Shown: positions 8,936 through 18,190 of the stretch, one piece after another
Position numbering within the stretch: position 1 is the stretch's first letter
How the letters are laid out: every line of letters begins with the position of its first letter
Source of the DNA: Arthrobacter alkaliphilus
Lineage (GTDB): Bacteria > Actinomycetota > Actinomycetes > Actinomycetales > Micrococcaceae
Length of the DNA stretch: 64,000 bases
Assembly (NCBI RefSeq): GCF_021483235.1
Contig: NZ_JAKEEC010000005.1
Location: forward strand, 1 to 64,000
Reading direction: 5' to 3'
The notes under the pieces: model-generated
Told to the model about the DNA's origin: nothing
Seen by the model: only the letters and a program-made list of their open reading frames with translations
The model's database searches: none
Translations under genes and position numbers: made by a program

Positions 8936-9325
8936 CTAGAGCGCTTCCTCGACGGCGACGCCGGACTGGAACTCCCGGCCGTCGGCCTCACTGAAGGCCG
9001 TCATCACATGTCCCTGGCCAAGGCCGTTGATCGCCGAGATGGGGAAATGGCCTGTAATGACGTTCCCCGAGTGCTCGACACCCTTGAGGTCGTAGTTCTC
9101 CTCGGCGCTTTGGTCGTGGTTAAAGGAAAAGAAGGCGATCGCCTCCCCGTTCATGAATTCGATACCCAGTCTTCGTTGAGAGGAATAATCGGGAGTAGCC
9201 GCGACCAGGCCCACAACAAAGGCGCCGGAACCAGGGATGCTTCCCTCGATCTCGAACTTCGCCACGAGCGTGGCTTCCGTGGCGGTGACGCTGGCCTGCT
9301 TCAGAAGTGCCTCATGGTTGCTCAT
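8936..9325 (-). CDS. Hypothetical protein, 129 aa
   Basis: A small soluble protein without signal peptide, membrane segment or recognised motif. It looks beta-rich: FEIEGSIPGSGAFVVGLVAATP, LGIEFMNGEAIAFFSFNH and SGNVITGHFPISAI read as successive strands. The ATG start has an AGGATTGAG binding site. It may share a transcript with the genes upstream at 9379-11704, 53 bases away. Function unknown. Confidence 0.65.
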   Translation of the reverse strand: MSNHEALLKQASVTATEATLVAKFEIEGSIPGSGAFVVGLVAATPDYSSQRRLGIEFMNGEAIAFFSFNHDQSAEENYDLKGVEHSGNVITGHFPISAINGLGQGHVMTAFSEADGREFQSGVAVEEAL

Positions 9326-9378
9326 GGCTCAATCCTGCTCTGTGCGACCTCCGCCGTCCACCCCTGATCCTCGTTTTG

Positions 9379-10449
9379 TCAGGCCTTGCCCCGCGCCCGC
9401 GCGTGACGCCATCGCCTGAGCCGCAGGAGGCGCAGGACGATTCCCGCTGCGAACATGAGGACGCCCAGGCCTGCCGATAGGGGCGGAAGCGTCGCCACGA
9501 GGATCACGCAGGCCAGGGCTCCAAACACCTGGAGCACTTTGGGGTATAGGCGGTCCTGGGCCGGTTGGGTGAACGCGGCAATGTTTGCGACCAGGTAGTA
9601 GATGAGCACGCCGAACGAGGAGAAGCCGATCGCGCCCCGCAAGTCGGCAACCGCCACGATCACGCAGATCAGCACGGCCAGGGCGGCTTCGGCCCGGTGC
9701 GGGACCCGGTACCGCGGATGGACGGCGGCAAGCCAGTGTGGCAGGTCGTGGTGCCTGGCCATTGCCAGGGTGGTGCGGGCCAAACCGGCGATGAGGGCCA
9801 ACAGCGCCCCGAGGGAAGCCACCGCGGCTCCTCCGCGGACCACCGGCACCGCCCAGGCGAAGGTCCCGCCTCCGATCGCGGCGGCGAGCGGCGTCGGGGT
9901 GCCCGCCACCCGGTCCGGACCGAGCGCGGCAAGGAGAGTCACGGCGATGATGGCGTAGACGACGACGGTGATGCCCAAAGCGATTCCGACGGCACGCGGA
10001 ATCGCGCGGCGGGTCAGGCCGGCCGTGCGGGTCACCCCGTGATAGTTGACGACGGCGAGGACGGCGACGGCGGCGATGGCTACTGGACGTTCCCATCCCG
10101 GAGGGGCTGCGTAAGCGGCGAAAGTCATCGCCATGGCCGCCGCGCTGGCGGTCTTGCCGATGACGAAACCCCAGCCGGCGATGTAGCCGGCCCAGGGCCC
10201 CAGCCGTTCACGGCCGTAAATGTAGGTGCCGCCCGACGTCGGGTATGCGGCGGCAAGCTGGGCGGAGGACGTCGCGTTGCAGAATGCCACGGCAGCCGCG
10301 ACGACGAGCCCGATGAGCAGTCCTGATCCTGCGGCTGATGCGGCGGGAGTGAAGGCGGCGAACACACCGGCGCCGATCATCGAGCCCAGGCCAATTACGA
10401 CCGCGTCGAAGGTACCCAGCCGACGGGCCAGGGCCTGGGGGTTGCTCAT
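9379..10449 (-). CDS. APC-family amino acid permease with an internal deletion
   Basis: The N-terminal half is typical of amino acid/polyamine permeases, with the TM1 motif GLGSMIGAGVFAAFTP and the TSGGTYIYGRERLGP loop. The C-terminal half has the usual ARTTLAMARHHDLPHWLAAVHPRYRVPHRAEAA segment. The protein is only 356 aa where this family usually has about 420-450. Around residue 146 (DNA near 10011) the end of TM5 (VTRTAGLTR) joins directly to RAIPRAVGIALGITV, which in relatives follows TM6 and the GYARIATLGEE-type block. About 70 residues seem lost in frame, including TM6, which helps form the substrate site. Transport activity is doubtful. The gene begins four bases after mntH ends, so the two share a transcript. 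Confidence 0.8.
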   Translation of the reverse strand: MSNPQALARRLGTFDAVVIGLGSMIGAGVFAAFTPAASAAGSGLLIGLVVAAAVAFCNATSSAQLAAAYPTSGGTYIYGRERLGPWAGYIAGWGFVIGKTASAAAMAMTFAAYAAPPGWERPVAIAAVAVLAVVNYHGVTRTAGLTRRAIPRAVGIALGITVVVYAIIAVTLLAALGPDRVAGTPTPLAAAIGGGTFAWAVPVVRGGAAVASLGALLALIAGLARTTLAMARHHDLPHWLAAVHPRYRVPHRAEAALAVLICVIVAVADLRGAIGFSSFGVLIYYLVANIAAFTQPAQDRLYPKVLQVFGALACVILVATLPPLSAGLGVLMFAAGIVLRLLRLRRWRHARARGKA

Positions 10450-10453
10450 GTGC

Positions 10454-11704
10454 CTAGGACTTCCCCGTTACTGTCAGGACGATCAGGACGCAGTTCAGTC
10501 CCACAATAAGGCCGGCGCTGGTCCACCCGGCAATCCTCAATGCGGTGGAATCCGTGTGGATGCCCATGACCTCGCGCTTGCCGGTGAGGCGGATCAGGGG
10601 AATCAAGGCGAAGGGAATGCCGAAGCTCAGCAGGACCTGGCTCAGCACGAGTGCCAGGGTGGGTTCAATGCCCGCGCCGAGAACGAGCAAGGCCGGCATG
10701 AGCGTCATCACGCGGCGGAGCAGCAACGGTATGCGGATCTTGAGGAGCCCGCCCATGATGGTCGCGCCCGCGTAGCATCCAACGGACGTTGAAGCCAGGC
10801 CCGAGGCAAGCAGACCGACGCCGAAAGCCACTCCAATGACAGGGCCAAGGGCCGAAGTAACGGCGGCATGGGCCCCGGCAATAGTGTCCGTTCCTTCGAC
10901 TCCCCGGAGGCTGGACGCGGCCAAAAGCAGCATGGCGATGTTCACCACCCCGGCAAGGATCAAGGCGCCGGCGACGTCCATCCGGGTCGTCCTGATGAGC
11001 CTCGTCCGTTCAGCGGGGTCCTCCGCGAATCCATGGCGGTCGCGGGCCAGGGCAGAATGCAGGTAGATCGCATGCGGCATGACCGTGGCGCCGAGCATGC
11101 TCGCGGCGAGTAGGACCGTATCAGTGCCCTCGAACCGCGGCACCAATCCAGCCAGTACTCCACCGGTCGCAGGGGGATTGACGAAGAGACCCGAAACAAA
11201 ACCGACGGCGATGACTGCAAGGAGCATCATGATGGCGTACTCAAAGGACTTCTGGCCCCGCGACGATTGGAGCGCCAGGAGCAACATGGAAGCCACGCCG
11301 ATGATGACCCCGCCCATGAGAAGAGGCAGTCCGAAGAGGAGGTTGAGCGCTACCGCGCCGCCAATGACTTCGGCCACGTCGGTAGCCGCGGCCACCACCT
11401 CCGCCTGGACCCAGAACAGCCTGCGGTGGTGGTTTCCCAGGCGTTTGCCGAGTAGCTCCGGAAGGGTTTGGCCGGTGGCCAGGCCAAGTTTCGCCGACTG
11501 GTATTGCACCAGGACCGCCATGATGTTCGCCGCCACGAGGACCCAGACGAGCAGGTATCCGTAATTCGCTCCCGCAGTGAGGTTTGCCGCGACGTTGCCC
11601 GGATCCACGTAGGCGATTGCAGCCACAAAAGCCGGGCCCAGCAACAACAGCCGGGACTTCCACCGGGGTTTTCCCAGCGGGCGCTCAACCATCGTGGCAG
11701 CCAT
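10454..11704 (-). CDS. mntH: Nramp-family divalent metal (Mn2+) transporter
   Basis: A proton-coupled importer of Mn2+ and related ions in the cytoplasmic membrane, 416 aa with about eleven helices. The two signature metal-site motifs are present: DPGNVAANL in TM1 and MPHAIYLHS in TM6. The start is ATG 11704 (MAATMVERPLG) because GGAGGAAACC lies immediately upstream; an ATG four codons earlier sits before that site. A DtxR-type operator lies inside its promoter, so repression by a metal-loaded MntR or IdeR protein is likely. The APC permease gene follows four bases downstream. Confidence 0.94.
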   Translation of the reverse strand: MAATMVERPLGKPRWKSRLLLLGPAFVAAIAYVDPGNVAANLTAGANYGYLLVWVLVAANIMAVLVQYQSAKLGLATGQTLPELLGKRLGNHHRRLFWVQAEVVAAATDVAEVIGGAVALNLLFGLPLLMGGVIIGVASMLLLALQSSRGQKSFEYAIMMLLAVIAVGFVSGLFVNPPATGGVLAGLVPRFEGTDTVLLAASMLGATVMPHAIYLHSALARDRHGFAEDPAERTRLIRTTRMDVAGALILAGVVNIAMLLLAASSLRGVEGTDTIAGAHAAVTSALGPVIGVAFGVGLLASGLASTSVGCYAGATIMGGLLKIRIPLLLRRVMTLMPALLVLGAGIEPTLALVLSQVLLSFGIPFALIPLIRLTGKREVMGIHTDSTALRIAGWTSAGLIVGLNCVLIVLTVTGKS

Positions 11705-11737
11705 GGTTTCCTCCACTGCGGGGATACGGACATGATG

Positions 11738-11765
11738 AGGATACCGTTAAGTTAGGCGCACCGAA
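11738..11765 (-). promoter_or_regulatory. mntH promoter with embedded DtxR-type operator
   Basis: On the minus strand TTCGGT (-35, 11760-11765) and TATCCT (-10, 11738-11743) are 16 bases apart. On the plus strand 11747-11765 reads TTAAGTTAGGCGCACCGAA, which matches 15 of 19 positions of the iron/manganese box TTAGGTTAGGCTAACCTAA. The box covers the spacer and the -35, where a repressor would block RNA polymerase. Confidence 0.65.
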
Positions 11766-11808
11766 AAGTACTATTTAGGCCTGGCTGCATCGAAGGCCCC
11801 GCCCGGGC

Positions 11809-12786
11809 TCAGGCGTGGGTGGGTTCTTCCACGAGGGCCGTGGCAATGCTGTCCGCGTCCGCGAGCGCGGCGAGGTACCGTTCGGCATCGAGCGCCGCCG
11901 CGCAACCCGTGCCGGCTGCAGTAATGGCCTGCCGGTAGCGGTGATCCACGGCATCGCCGCAAGCAAATACCCCTGCGATGTTGGTAACGGTCGTGGGGGA
12001 GTCCACCTTGATGTATCCCTCGGCGTCGAGATCCACCTGGCCTGCCACAAGGTCCGTGCGGGGGACATGTCCAATGGCCACGAATATGCCCGTAGCCGCA
12101 TGTTCACGTGATTCGCCCGACCGCGTGTCTGTGAGGGTCACCCCGGTGACTTTGGTGTCGCCGTGGATTGCCGTGACGGCGGAATTCCACGCGAAGCGGA
12201 TTTTCGGATTGTCCTTGGCCCGTTGGGCCATGATCCGGGAGGCGCGGAGTTCTTCCCTGCGGACGACGACGGTCACGGACTTTCCGAACCGGGTCAGGAA
12301 CATCGCTTCCTCCATGGCGGAATCACCGCCGCCCACCACGATGATGTCCTGCTCGCGGAAGAAGAAGCCATCGCACGTGGCGCACCATGAAACGCCATGC
12401 CCGCTCAGTCTCTTCTCCTCGGGCAAACCGAGTTCCTTGTAGGCGGAACCTGTCGCAAGGATCACGGCCGGTGCCTCGTGGCTGTCCCCGGAGCCGGTGA
12501 CCACGTTCTTCAGGTGCCCGGCCAGCTGAACTTCAGTGACGTCGTCGAACACTATCTTGGCTCCGAAGCGCTCGGCCTGCTCCTGGAGGCCATCCATGAG
12601 TTCGGGACCCTGGATTCCGGAAGGGAAGCCCGGGAAGTTCTCAACCTCCGTGGTGTTCATCAGCGCGCCGCCGGCGGTGACTGCTCCGGCAAGGACAAGG
12701 GGGTGCAGGCCCGCCCGGGCCGCATAGATTGCCGCTGTGTAGCCAGCGGGGCCGGATCCGATGATGATCAGCTGCTCTTTGCTCAT
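11809..12786 (-). CDS. trxB: Thioredoxin reductase
   Basis: An NADPH-dependent flavoenzyme of 325 aa that reduces thioredoxin. It has the FAD-binding [17 protein letters not shown] at residues 10-26, the redox pair Cys135-Ala-Thr-Cys138 in [10 protein letters not shown], the NADPH fold [12 protein letters not shown] and the C-terminal FAD block [23 protein letters not shown]. Length is normal. The CATC pair separates it from mycothione reductase and ferredoxin reductases. No thioredoxin gene is adjacent, but mycoredoxin lies 3 kb away. Confidence 0.95.
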   Translation of the reverse strand: MSKEQLIIIGSGPAGYTAAIYAARAGLHPLVLAGAVTAGGALMNTTEVENFPGFPSGIQGPELMDGLQEQAERFGAKIVFDDVTEVQLAGHLKNVVTGSGDSHEAPAVILATGSAYKELGLPEEKRLSGHGVSWCATCDGFFFREQDIIVVGGGDSAMEEAMFLTRFGKSVTVVVRREELRASRIMAQRAKDNPKIRFAWNSAVTAIHGDTKVTGVTLTDTRSGESREHAATGIFVAIGHVPRTDLVAGQVDLDAEGYIKVDSPTTVTNIAGVFACGDAVDHRYRQAITAAGTGCAAALDAERYLAALADADSIATALVEEPTHA

Positions 12787-12866
12787 GGGACAAGTGCAAC
12801 AAGGTCAAGTGGATCAAGCAAGGGCTCGTCGTTCCAGATGCATAATCGTTGGAGCGCGGGCGCCAC

Positions 12867-13463
12867 CTATCCGGCCGCGTCCTCGTGCCCACGGGTGACG
12901 AACTGCTCAACGCGCCGATCCGGGACCAGCCAGATCAAGGCCACCACAGTGTACGCCGCGACAGCGAGCAAAGGATGGACAAGGCAGAGACCGAGGCCGG
13001 TCACGTAGATAAACGGCGACGACTTCCCTTTCCAGTCCCGGCCGATCGCCCGTGCGAGCGCACCCCGCCGCCCCTGTTGCCTGATCAACGACTGTTGCAG
13101 GACAAAATAGGCGACGGCGGCGCACACCAGGTTGAAACCGTACGCCAGTACGGGGACCTCGGCGAAGCCCGAGTCATCCATCCACCGCGTGCTGAACGGG
13201 AAGAGGGAGATCCAGAACAACAAGTGCAGGTTCGCCCATAGAATCCGGCCGTTGACGCGGTCAGCCAGATGGATCATGTGGTGGTGGTTGTTCCAGTAGA
13301 TCCCCACGTAGACGAAGCTGAGCATGTAGCTAAGGAACGTAGGAAATACGCCGAGCAAGGCATTCCAGCTCGGCTCCGGGGGGACCCGCAACTCAAGCAC
13401 CATGATGGTGATGACGATGGCCAGGACGCCGTCGCTGAATGCCTCGAGCCGGTTCTTGTTCAC
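12867..13463 (-). CDS. TMEM175-family potassium channel-like membrane protein
   Basis: A 198-residue membrane protein with about six hydrophobic segments. The TMEM175/DUF1211 signature is at the N-terminus: RLEAFSDGVLAIVITIMVLEL, with the (R/K)xxxFSDxxxAI motif, followed by WNNHHHMIHLADRVNGRILWANLHLLFW. Bacterial members form tetrameric K+-selective channels. The GTG start at 13463 has GAAGG upstream. It stands alone between trxB and an alcohol dehydrogenase. Confidence 0.88.
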   Translation of the reverse strand: MNKNRLEAFSDGVLAIVITIMVLELRVPPEPSWNALLGVFPTFLSYMLSFVYVGIYWNNHHHMIHLADRVNGRILWANLHLLFWISLFPFSTRWMDDSGFAEVPVLAYGFNLVCAAVAYFVLQQSLIRQQGRRGALARAIGRDWKGKSSPFIYVTGLGLCLVHPLLAVAAYTVVALIWLVPDRRVEQFVTRGHEDAAG

Positions 13464-13539
13464 AGGATTGCCTTCATGGGGCCATCATCGTCGGCGCGGA
13501 CGCCTATGGCCAAACTGACGTTAAGCCAGCCCTTCGCAC

Positions 13540-14583
13540 CTAGCCCAGCGTGGACGTGTCAATGACAAAGCGGTACCGCACATCGGAGGCGAGGACGCGC
13601 TCATAGGCATCGTTGATCTTGCCGGCCGGAATGACCTCGATTTCGGCTCCCAGTCCATGCTCGGCGCAGAAGTCGAGCATTTCCTGCGTCTCCCGGATGC
13701 CGCCGATCATGGAACCGGCGAAGGACCGGCGTCCGCCGATGAGCGCGAACGCGTTGACCGGCAGCGGTTCAGCCGGGGCGCCCACGTTCACCAGGGCGCC
13801 GTCGAGGCGCAGCAATTGAAGGTAGGAGCTGATCTCGAGCGAGGCGCTGACCGTGTTGATGATGAGGTCGAACGAGCCCGCCAGTTCCTCGAAGGTGGCC
13901 GGATCGGACGTGGCGTAGTAGTGGTCCGCGCCCAGGCGCAGTCCGTCTTCCATTTTCTTCAACGACTGGGACAGGACCGTGACTTCGGCGCCCATTGCGT
14001 GTGCGAGCTTGACGGCCATGTGTCCCAGGCCGCCGAGCCCGACGACGGCGATCTTCTTTCCGGGTCCGGCACCCCAATGCCGGAGCGGCGAATAGGTGGT
14101 GATCCCTGCGCACAGCAGGGGAGCGGCGGCGTCGAGGTCTATCCCTTCGGGGATCCGCACCACAAAGTCCTCGGTCACCACGACATGCGTGGAGTAGCCG
14201 CCCTGCGTGATGGTCCCGTCCCGGTCAACGGCGCCGTAGGTGCCGGTCATGCCTTTCAGGCAGTACTGCTCTTCGCCCTTGCGGCAGTTCTCGCATTCGC
14301 GGCACGAATTGACCATGCAGCCGACGCCGACCCGGTCGCCGACCTTGTGGCGGGTGACTTCGGAACCGATTCCGGTCACGATGCCGGCGATTTCGTGTCC
14401 CGGTGCGAGTGGGTAGGACTGCGGTCCCCAGTCGCCGCGGACGGTGTGGATGTCTGAATGGCAGATGCCCGCGTTCTTGATCTCGATCAGTACGTCGTGG
14501 GCGCCGACGTCGCGGCGCTCGATGGTGGTCGGAACGAGGGCTTCGCCAGCGGACGGGGCAGCGTATGCATTGACGGTGAGCAT
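13540..14583 (-). CDS. Zinc-dependent NAD(P) alcohol dehydrogenase (AdhC/cinnamyl type)
   Basis: A medium-chain dehydrogenase of 347 aa. The catalytic zinc ligands are Cys41 in GICHSD and His62-Glu63 in PGHE. The structural zinc is held by Cys94, 97, 100 and 108 in [16 protein letters not shown]. The Rossmann motif is [15 protein letters not shown]. Members of this subgroup reduce aldehydes with NADPH, but the substrate cannot be read from sequence. The start is ATG 14583 because ACAGGAG lies five bases upstream; an open frame upstream of that has no support. Confidence 0.92.
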   Translation of the reverse strand: MLTVNAYAAPSAGEALVPTTIERRDVGAHDVLIEIKNAGICHSDIHTVRGDWGPQSYPLAPGHEIAGIVTGIGSEVTRHKVGDRVGVGCMVNSCRECENCRKGEEQYCLKGMTGTYGAVDRDGTITQGGYSTHVVVTEDFVVRIPEGIDLDAAAPLLCAGITTYSPLRHWGAGPGKKIAVVGLGGLGHMAVKLAHAMGAEVTVLSQSLKKMEDGLRLGADHYYATSDPATFEELAGSFDLIINTVSASLEISSYLQLLRLDGALVNVGAPAEPLPVNAFALIGGRRSFAGSMIGGIRETQEMLDFCAEHGLGAEIEVIPAGKINDAYERVLASDVRYRFVIDTSTLG

Positions 14584-14643
14584 TTTTCTCCTGTTGGTGG
14601 ACCGAGGATTGGCACTATCCATCCAACAGGAGAATGCCGGGTC

Positions 14644-14685
14644 GAGGGGGTCCCTGCTGGTAGGTGTTCCGGCAGGGACCCCCTC
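14644..14685. terminator. Hairpin between PHP hydrolase and alcohol dehydrogenase genes
   Basis: Two perfect 14-base arms (GAGGGGGTCCCTGC and its complement) flank a 14-base loop, starting 24 bases after the stop of the minus-strand PHP gene. A U tract is missing, so it is a strong structure but an imperfect intrinsic terminator. Confidence 0.55.
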
Positions 14686-14708
14686 AAGGGAATCGGATGC
14701 GTTGCAGG

Positions 14709-16271
14709 CTAGCTGGCGCCGAGGAAGATCGGGTTGGTCAACGCCGCCATGGGGCCGAGGGGGATGACGGATCCCATTTCGGTGCCGCTGCCGGATGTGC
14801 CGTCGAGCTTCGGGTGCCGGACCTCGGTGCGCACGTAGGCCGCGAGCTGCGGGGTGGTAATCCACGTGCTCGTTCCTTGGCCCGAGGCGGGAAGCGTGAT
14901 CTGCTGGGTCTGTCCTTCATCCGTGATAAAGCGCACGACGCCGTTCGGCACGCCGGAGACTTTCGCCGTCACGGTGACGCGGGCGTCCTTGGCGACGTTG
15001 AGCCGCTCGCCAACCGTGGCGCTCTTGCCGCCGGACGTGACCTGGAAGTCCACCGAGACGTCAGCCGACTCGGCGATCCAGCTACGGCCCTTGCGGATGC
15101 CGTCGAGGATGGCATCGCGGGACAGTGCCGCGGCGTTGACCACGTTGTGCGGGAAGCCGATGACCTGCGGGACGCTGTGGGCGTCGCTGTTGCCCATGGC
15201 CGGGAGCCACCGCTCACCCTTGCGTACGGATTGGGCGAGCATCGAATCCCAGGTGCTAACGGAGGTTTCGTCGTCCAGGGTCCAAGGGCCCGTCCATACC
15301 TCGACCGCGTCGGCGTCGTCATATCCGAACTTCCAGCGGCAGGCGACATATGGGCAGTACGGGTGGGCCGGAACAACAATGCCGCCCGAGGAGTGGATGC
15401 GCTTGGCTTCCTCTTCGAACCCCTTGTCACGGGCACGGTAGCGCCAGTCGATCCATTCGCCCGGCTCCAGGCCGAGCGCGAGGTAGTGGCCGTTTCGCGT
15501 GGTGACTTCTTCACCGGTGAGGATCAGCAGATCATTGCCGGCGAGCGGGCCCCAGGCGCCGTGCGATGCCGGGGTGTTGTGGTCCGTGGAGATCATGAAG
15601 TCGAGGTGCGCGGCGCGGGCGCCGGCTGCCACCTCGGCGGGGGTGCGCTTTCCGTCCGAGTAGACAGTGTGCAGGTGCGCGTCGCCGCGGTACCAGCCTG
15701 CGCCGCGGCCGGCGATCTGCTGCGGCGGGTACTGGGGCTTGTAAGGGGCGGCGTCGGGTCCGTACTCAAGGGTGACGTTCACGGTGTAGTCCAGGCCCTG
15801 CTCGGCCACCTGGTACGGGCCGAGAACAATGTTCCACGTGCCCTTTCCGATCGGCCCTGGCAGGTAGCCCGGCGTCGTTTCGCCGGCGGTGATGCTGAAT
15901 TCGGTGCGGAAACCGCCGGACCAGCCGCGGAATCCCTTGCCGGCAAGATCGGTGCCCTTCTCATCGAAGATTCCGATGTCGCAGGCGTTCGAGAGAAGGC
16001 CGGGGGTCACCTGGGGCTTGTTGTAGGAGTATGAAACGCTGATTTTGTTGACGCCCGCCGGGACCTCGATCGGCAAGTAGACGAAGTCGGCTGCGCCCGG
16101 ATCGAGATGTCCGGTGATCGTCTTGGTCTTGCTGGTGCCGGTATCGGCTGCAGCGAACGAAACCGGGGCCAGGGTCAGGGCCGCGCCGGTCAGTGCAGCG
16201 GCCAGGAAGCCGCGACGGGAAGGGGAAAAGGAGACATTGTCGCCCTCATGGGCTTTGCATGGTGAAGTCAC
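14709..16271 (-). CDS. Tat-exported CehA/McbA-type PHP metallohydrolase
   Basis: A 520-residue secreted protein. A twin-arginine signal ([19 protein letters not shown], Arg19-Arg20) is followed by a beta-rich domain (about residues 50-185). A PHP metallo-phosphoesterase domain comes next: [44 protein letters not shown] and GNSDAH carry its metal-binding His and Asp residues. A C-terminal beta domain closes the protein. The CehA name comes from carbaryl-type hydrolases, but the substrate here is unknown. The only in-frame start before the signal is GTG 16271. The Tat route fits a protein folded with metals before export. Confidence 0.88.
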   Translation of the reverse strand: MTSPCKAHEGDNVSFSPSRRGFLAAALTGAALTLAPVSFAAADTGTSKTKTITGHLDPGAADFVYLPIEVPAGVNKISVSYSYNKPQVTPGLLSNACDIGIFDEKGTDLAGKGFRGWSGGFRTEFSITAGETTPGYLPGPIGKGTWNIVLGPYQVAEQGLDYTVNVTLEYGPDAAPYKPQYPPQQIAGRGAGWYRGDAHLHTVYSDGKRTPAEVAAGARAAHLDFMISTDHNTPASHGAWGPLAGNDLLILTGEEVTTRNGHYLALGLEPGEWIDWRYRARDKGFEEEAKRIHSSGGIVVPAHPYCPYVACRWKFGYDDADAVEVWTGPWTLDDETSVSTWDSMLAQSVRKGERWLPAMGNSDAHSVPQVIGFPHNVVNAAALSRDAILDGIRKGRSWIAESADVSVDFQVTSGGKSATVGERLNVAKDARVTVTAKVSGVPNGVVRFITDEGQTQQITLPASGQGTSTWITTPQLAAYVRTEVRHPKLDGTSGSGTEMGSVIPLGPMAALTNPIFLGAS

Positions 16272-16486
16272 TCGCTCGATACTGCACTTCGTTACTGAAC
16301 AGTAGGCAACGGAACCGAAAACGCAGCATGAAGGCCCGAGCTACGGCAAGCGGAGTCCATCCAGTGGACGCATCATCGTTTGCCCTTGCCACGAGCCATG
16401 CCCGGGCTTACTGTTTCTGGCATGCACCAGGTCTGGGGCGACGGCGCAAAACTTTCCCATGTACCGAACAGGACGGTGTGTTCCAG

Positions 16487-16747
16487 ATGTGCGATATCCC
16501 GGGTTTACTCGTTCGTCTTGAAGCCGAAGACCTCACGCGATTGCGCGAGGCAGGCACGGAAAACCCCTTGGAGCCGGGGATGATCGCCGCTATCGATGCC
16601 GCAGCCGGCGGCCCGGGCGAGGGCCGCGGTTACTACGTGGTCAAGGGTTCCCTTTATCCGGTCGAAGCCAGGGAATACCACCTCAGGGAGGATGTGGCGG
16701 AGGCGCTGCTCGCATCAGAAGGAACTTCTGCGGGCGTCGCCTCCTAG
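16487..16747 (+). CDS. Small hypothetical protein, 86 aa
   Basis: A short soluble protein starting MCDIPGLLVRLEAEDLTRLREAG and ending LLASEGTSAGVAS, with a central glycine-rich turn and the segment GYYVVKGSLYPVEAREYHL. No family recognised. Coding character and a clean stop before the convergent slipin gene support it. GTG 16478, with AGGACG just upstream, is an alternative start that adds three residues. Confidence 0.5.
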   Translation: MCDIPGLLVRLEAEDLTRLREAGTENPLEPGMIAAIDAAAGGPGEGRGYYVVKGSLYPVEAREYHLREDVAEALLASEGTSAGVAS

Positions 16748-16806
16748 GACTCGCCGAAAGCCGCCCGCCGAGGAGGAAGGCGCCCGCGCGGGCCCAGCTT
16801 TATCCC

Positions 16807-17634
16807 TTACCCTGCCATCGTCCGTCCTGTCATGGTCCTCGGCGGTTGCGCGGCTTTCGCGGCGGCGGTTTCGCGGGCGAGGAAGGCTCCGAGCTCGCCG
16901 ATGGTGCTCATCAAAGGCGCGGGGAAGACGACCGTGGTGTTCTTGTCCACGCCGATCTCCACCATGGACTGCAGGTTGCGCAGCTGCAGGGCCAAAGGGT
17001 GGGCCATCATCGTGTCCGAGGCCATGCCAAGTGCGGCGGCGGCCAGGGACTCGCCTTCGGCGGCGATGATCTTGGCGCGCTTCTCACGCTCGGCCTCGGC
17101 CTGGCGGGCCATGGCGCGCTCCATGCTGTCCGGCAGCTGGATGTCCTTGAGTTCCACGAGGGTCACCTCGACACCCCATTCCAAGGTCAGTCCATCCAGG
17201 ATCTGGCGGATGTTGGCATTGATGACATCCGTTTCCGCGAGCGTTTCGTCAAGTGTGTGCTGGCCCACCACCTTGCGCAGCGTGGTTTGTGCGATCTGGT
17301 CGATAGCGGCGTAGACATTTTCGATGGCAAGGACGGACTTGATGGCGTCCACCACCCGGAAATAGGCGACGGCGGAAATGTCCAGGCTGACGTTGTCCCG
17401 CGTGATGATGCCCTGTGACTGGATAGGCATGGTGACGATCCGCAGCGAGACTTTCCGCAGCCTGTCGATGAACGGAATGATGATCACAAGCCCGGGGGTC
17501 CGCAGCCCCTGGATCTTCCCAAGCCGCAACAACACACCCCGCTCATACTGGGTGACGATGTGCACGGCCATCGAGAACCAGATGACCAGCAGGACTATCA
17601 AGACAATCAGCCAGGTGATGGCGTCCGCTGTCAT
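16807..17634 (-). CDS. Slipin / stomatin-like SPFH protein
   Basis: A membrane-anchored SPFH protein of about 275 aa. One N-terminal helix (ITWLIVLIVLLVIWFSMAV) is followed by the SPFH domain (QYERGVLLRLGKIQGLRTPGL onward), which ends in a charged helix MARQAEAEREKRAKIIAAEGE typical of oligomerising slipins. Such proteins organise membrane microdomains and often pair with an NfeD protein; no NfeD is next to it. ATG 17634 (MTADAITWL) places the helix at the N-terminus as in relatives; upstream in-frame ATGs add only unconserved residues. Confidence 0.85.
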   Translation of the reverse strand: MTADAITWLIVLIVLLVIWFSMAVHIVTQYERGVLLRLGKIQGLRTPGLVIIIPFIDRLRKVSLRIVTMPIQSQGIITRDNVSLDISAVAYFRVVDAIKSVLAIENVYAAIDQIAQTTLRKVVGQHTLDETLAETDVINANIRQILDGLTLEWGVEVTLVELKDIQLPDSMERAMARQAEAEREKRAKIIAAEGESLAAAALGMASDTMMAHPLALQLRNLQSMVEIGVDKNTTVVFPAPLMSTIGELGAFLARETAAAKAAQPPRTMTGRTMAG

Positions 17635-17862
17635 GGCCGCACACCGGCTTCCTCGCATAGTGCTGACGCGTTCATGGCGGAAATCCTTAGGTTGCAGTGG
17701 AGGGAAAAGGGAGCCCACTTTCCGCAACGAGGCAGGCGAGCCCGCTTGTGTTGTATCTCCAGTAAATACCTTGGACCCGCCTTGTTATAGGGCCTAGGGG
17801 CCTGTCCGGGTGCCGGCCCACGAGGGCCAAGTCCAGTGGAAACCCGAGTGCCCCAAACAAAT

Positions 17863-17895
17863 GAAAGGAACGTCCCCAACGGGGACGTTCCTTTC
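17863..17895 (-). terminator. Intrinsic terminator
   Basis: Perfect 15-base arms (GAAAGGAACGTCCCC and its complement) with a 3-base loop lie just after the stop of the minus-strand small gene at 17907. On that strand the stem is followed by ATTTGTTT. Confidence 0.8.
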
Positions 17896-17906
17896 AATTC
17901 CGTGGT

Positions 17907-18092
17907 TTAGACCCTTTCGCGGGTCCGGTCGATAACCGGCTCCGGATCGTTCGTGAACTCACGGTGGCGGCGTGGGAAGGCCCAGAACGTGAAATCCTTC
18001 GCGTCCACCTTCGGCTCAGGGCGTTCCTTGGGTTCCTGTGAGGCATCTTTCCTGGTGTCCCGCCGGAAATCCTTGTTGTAGCCGTAGCACAT
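17907..18092 (-). CDS. Small conserved-looking protein, 61 aa
   Basis: A short, highly charged protein beginning MCYGYNKDFRRDTRKDA and ending in an arginine-rich tail. It has a textbook AGGAGG binding site six bases before ATG 18092 and an intrinsic terminator right after its stop, so it looks like a complete single-gene unit. No family or function is assigned. It is divergent from hrpB, sharing a 98-base intergenic region. Confidence 0.7.
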   Translation of the reverse strand: MCYGYNKDFRRDTRKDASQEPKERPEPKVDAKDFTFWAFPRRHREFTNDPEPVIDRTRERV

Positions 18093-18190
18093 CACAGACC
18101 TCCTTCTTGCAACTGCCTTTTAATCGTCCTCCTGATTCGGCGAGCAGTCCACCTTTCAGGGGCGCATCCGCATCTATGCACAATGGAGGG

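Noticed and set aside
16782-16793. GCCCGCGCGGGC palindrome as a bidirectional terminator
   Set aside because: The stem is short and has no T run on either side; such GC palindromes arise by chance in this sequence.
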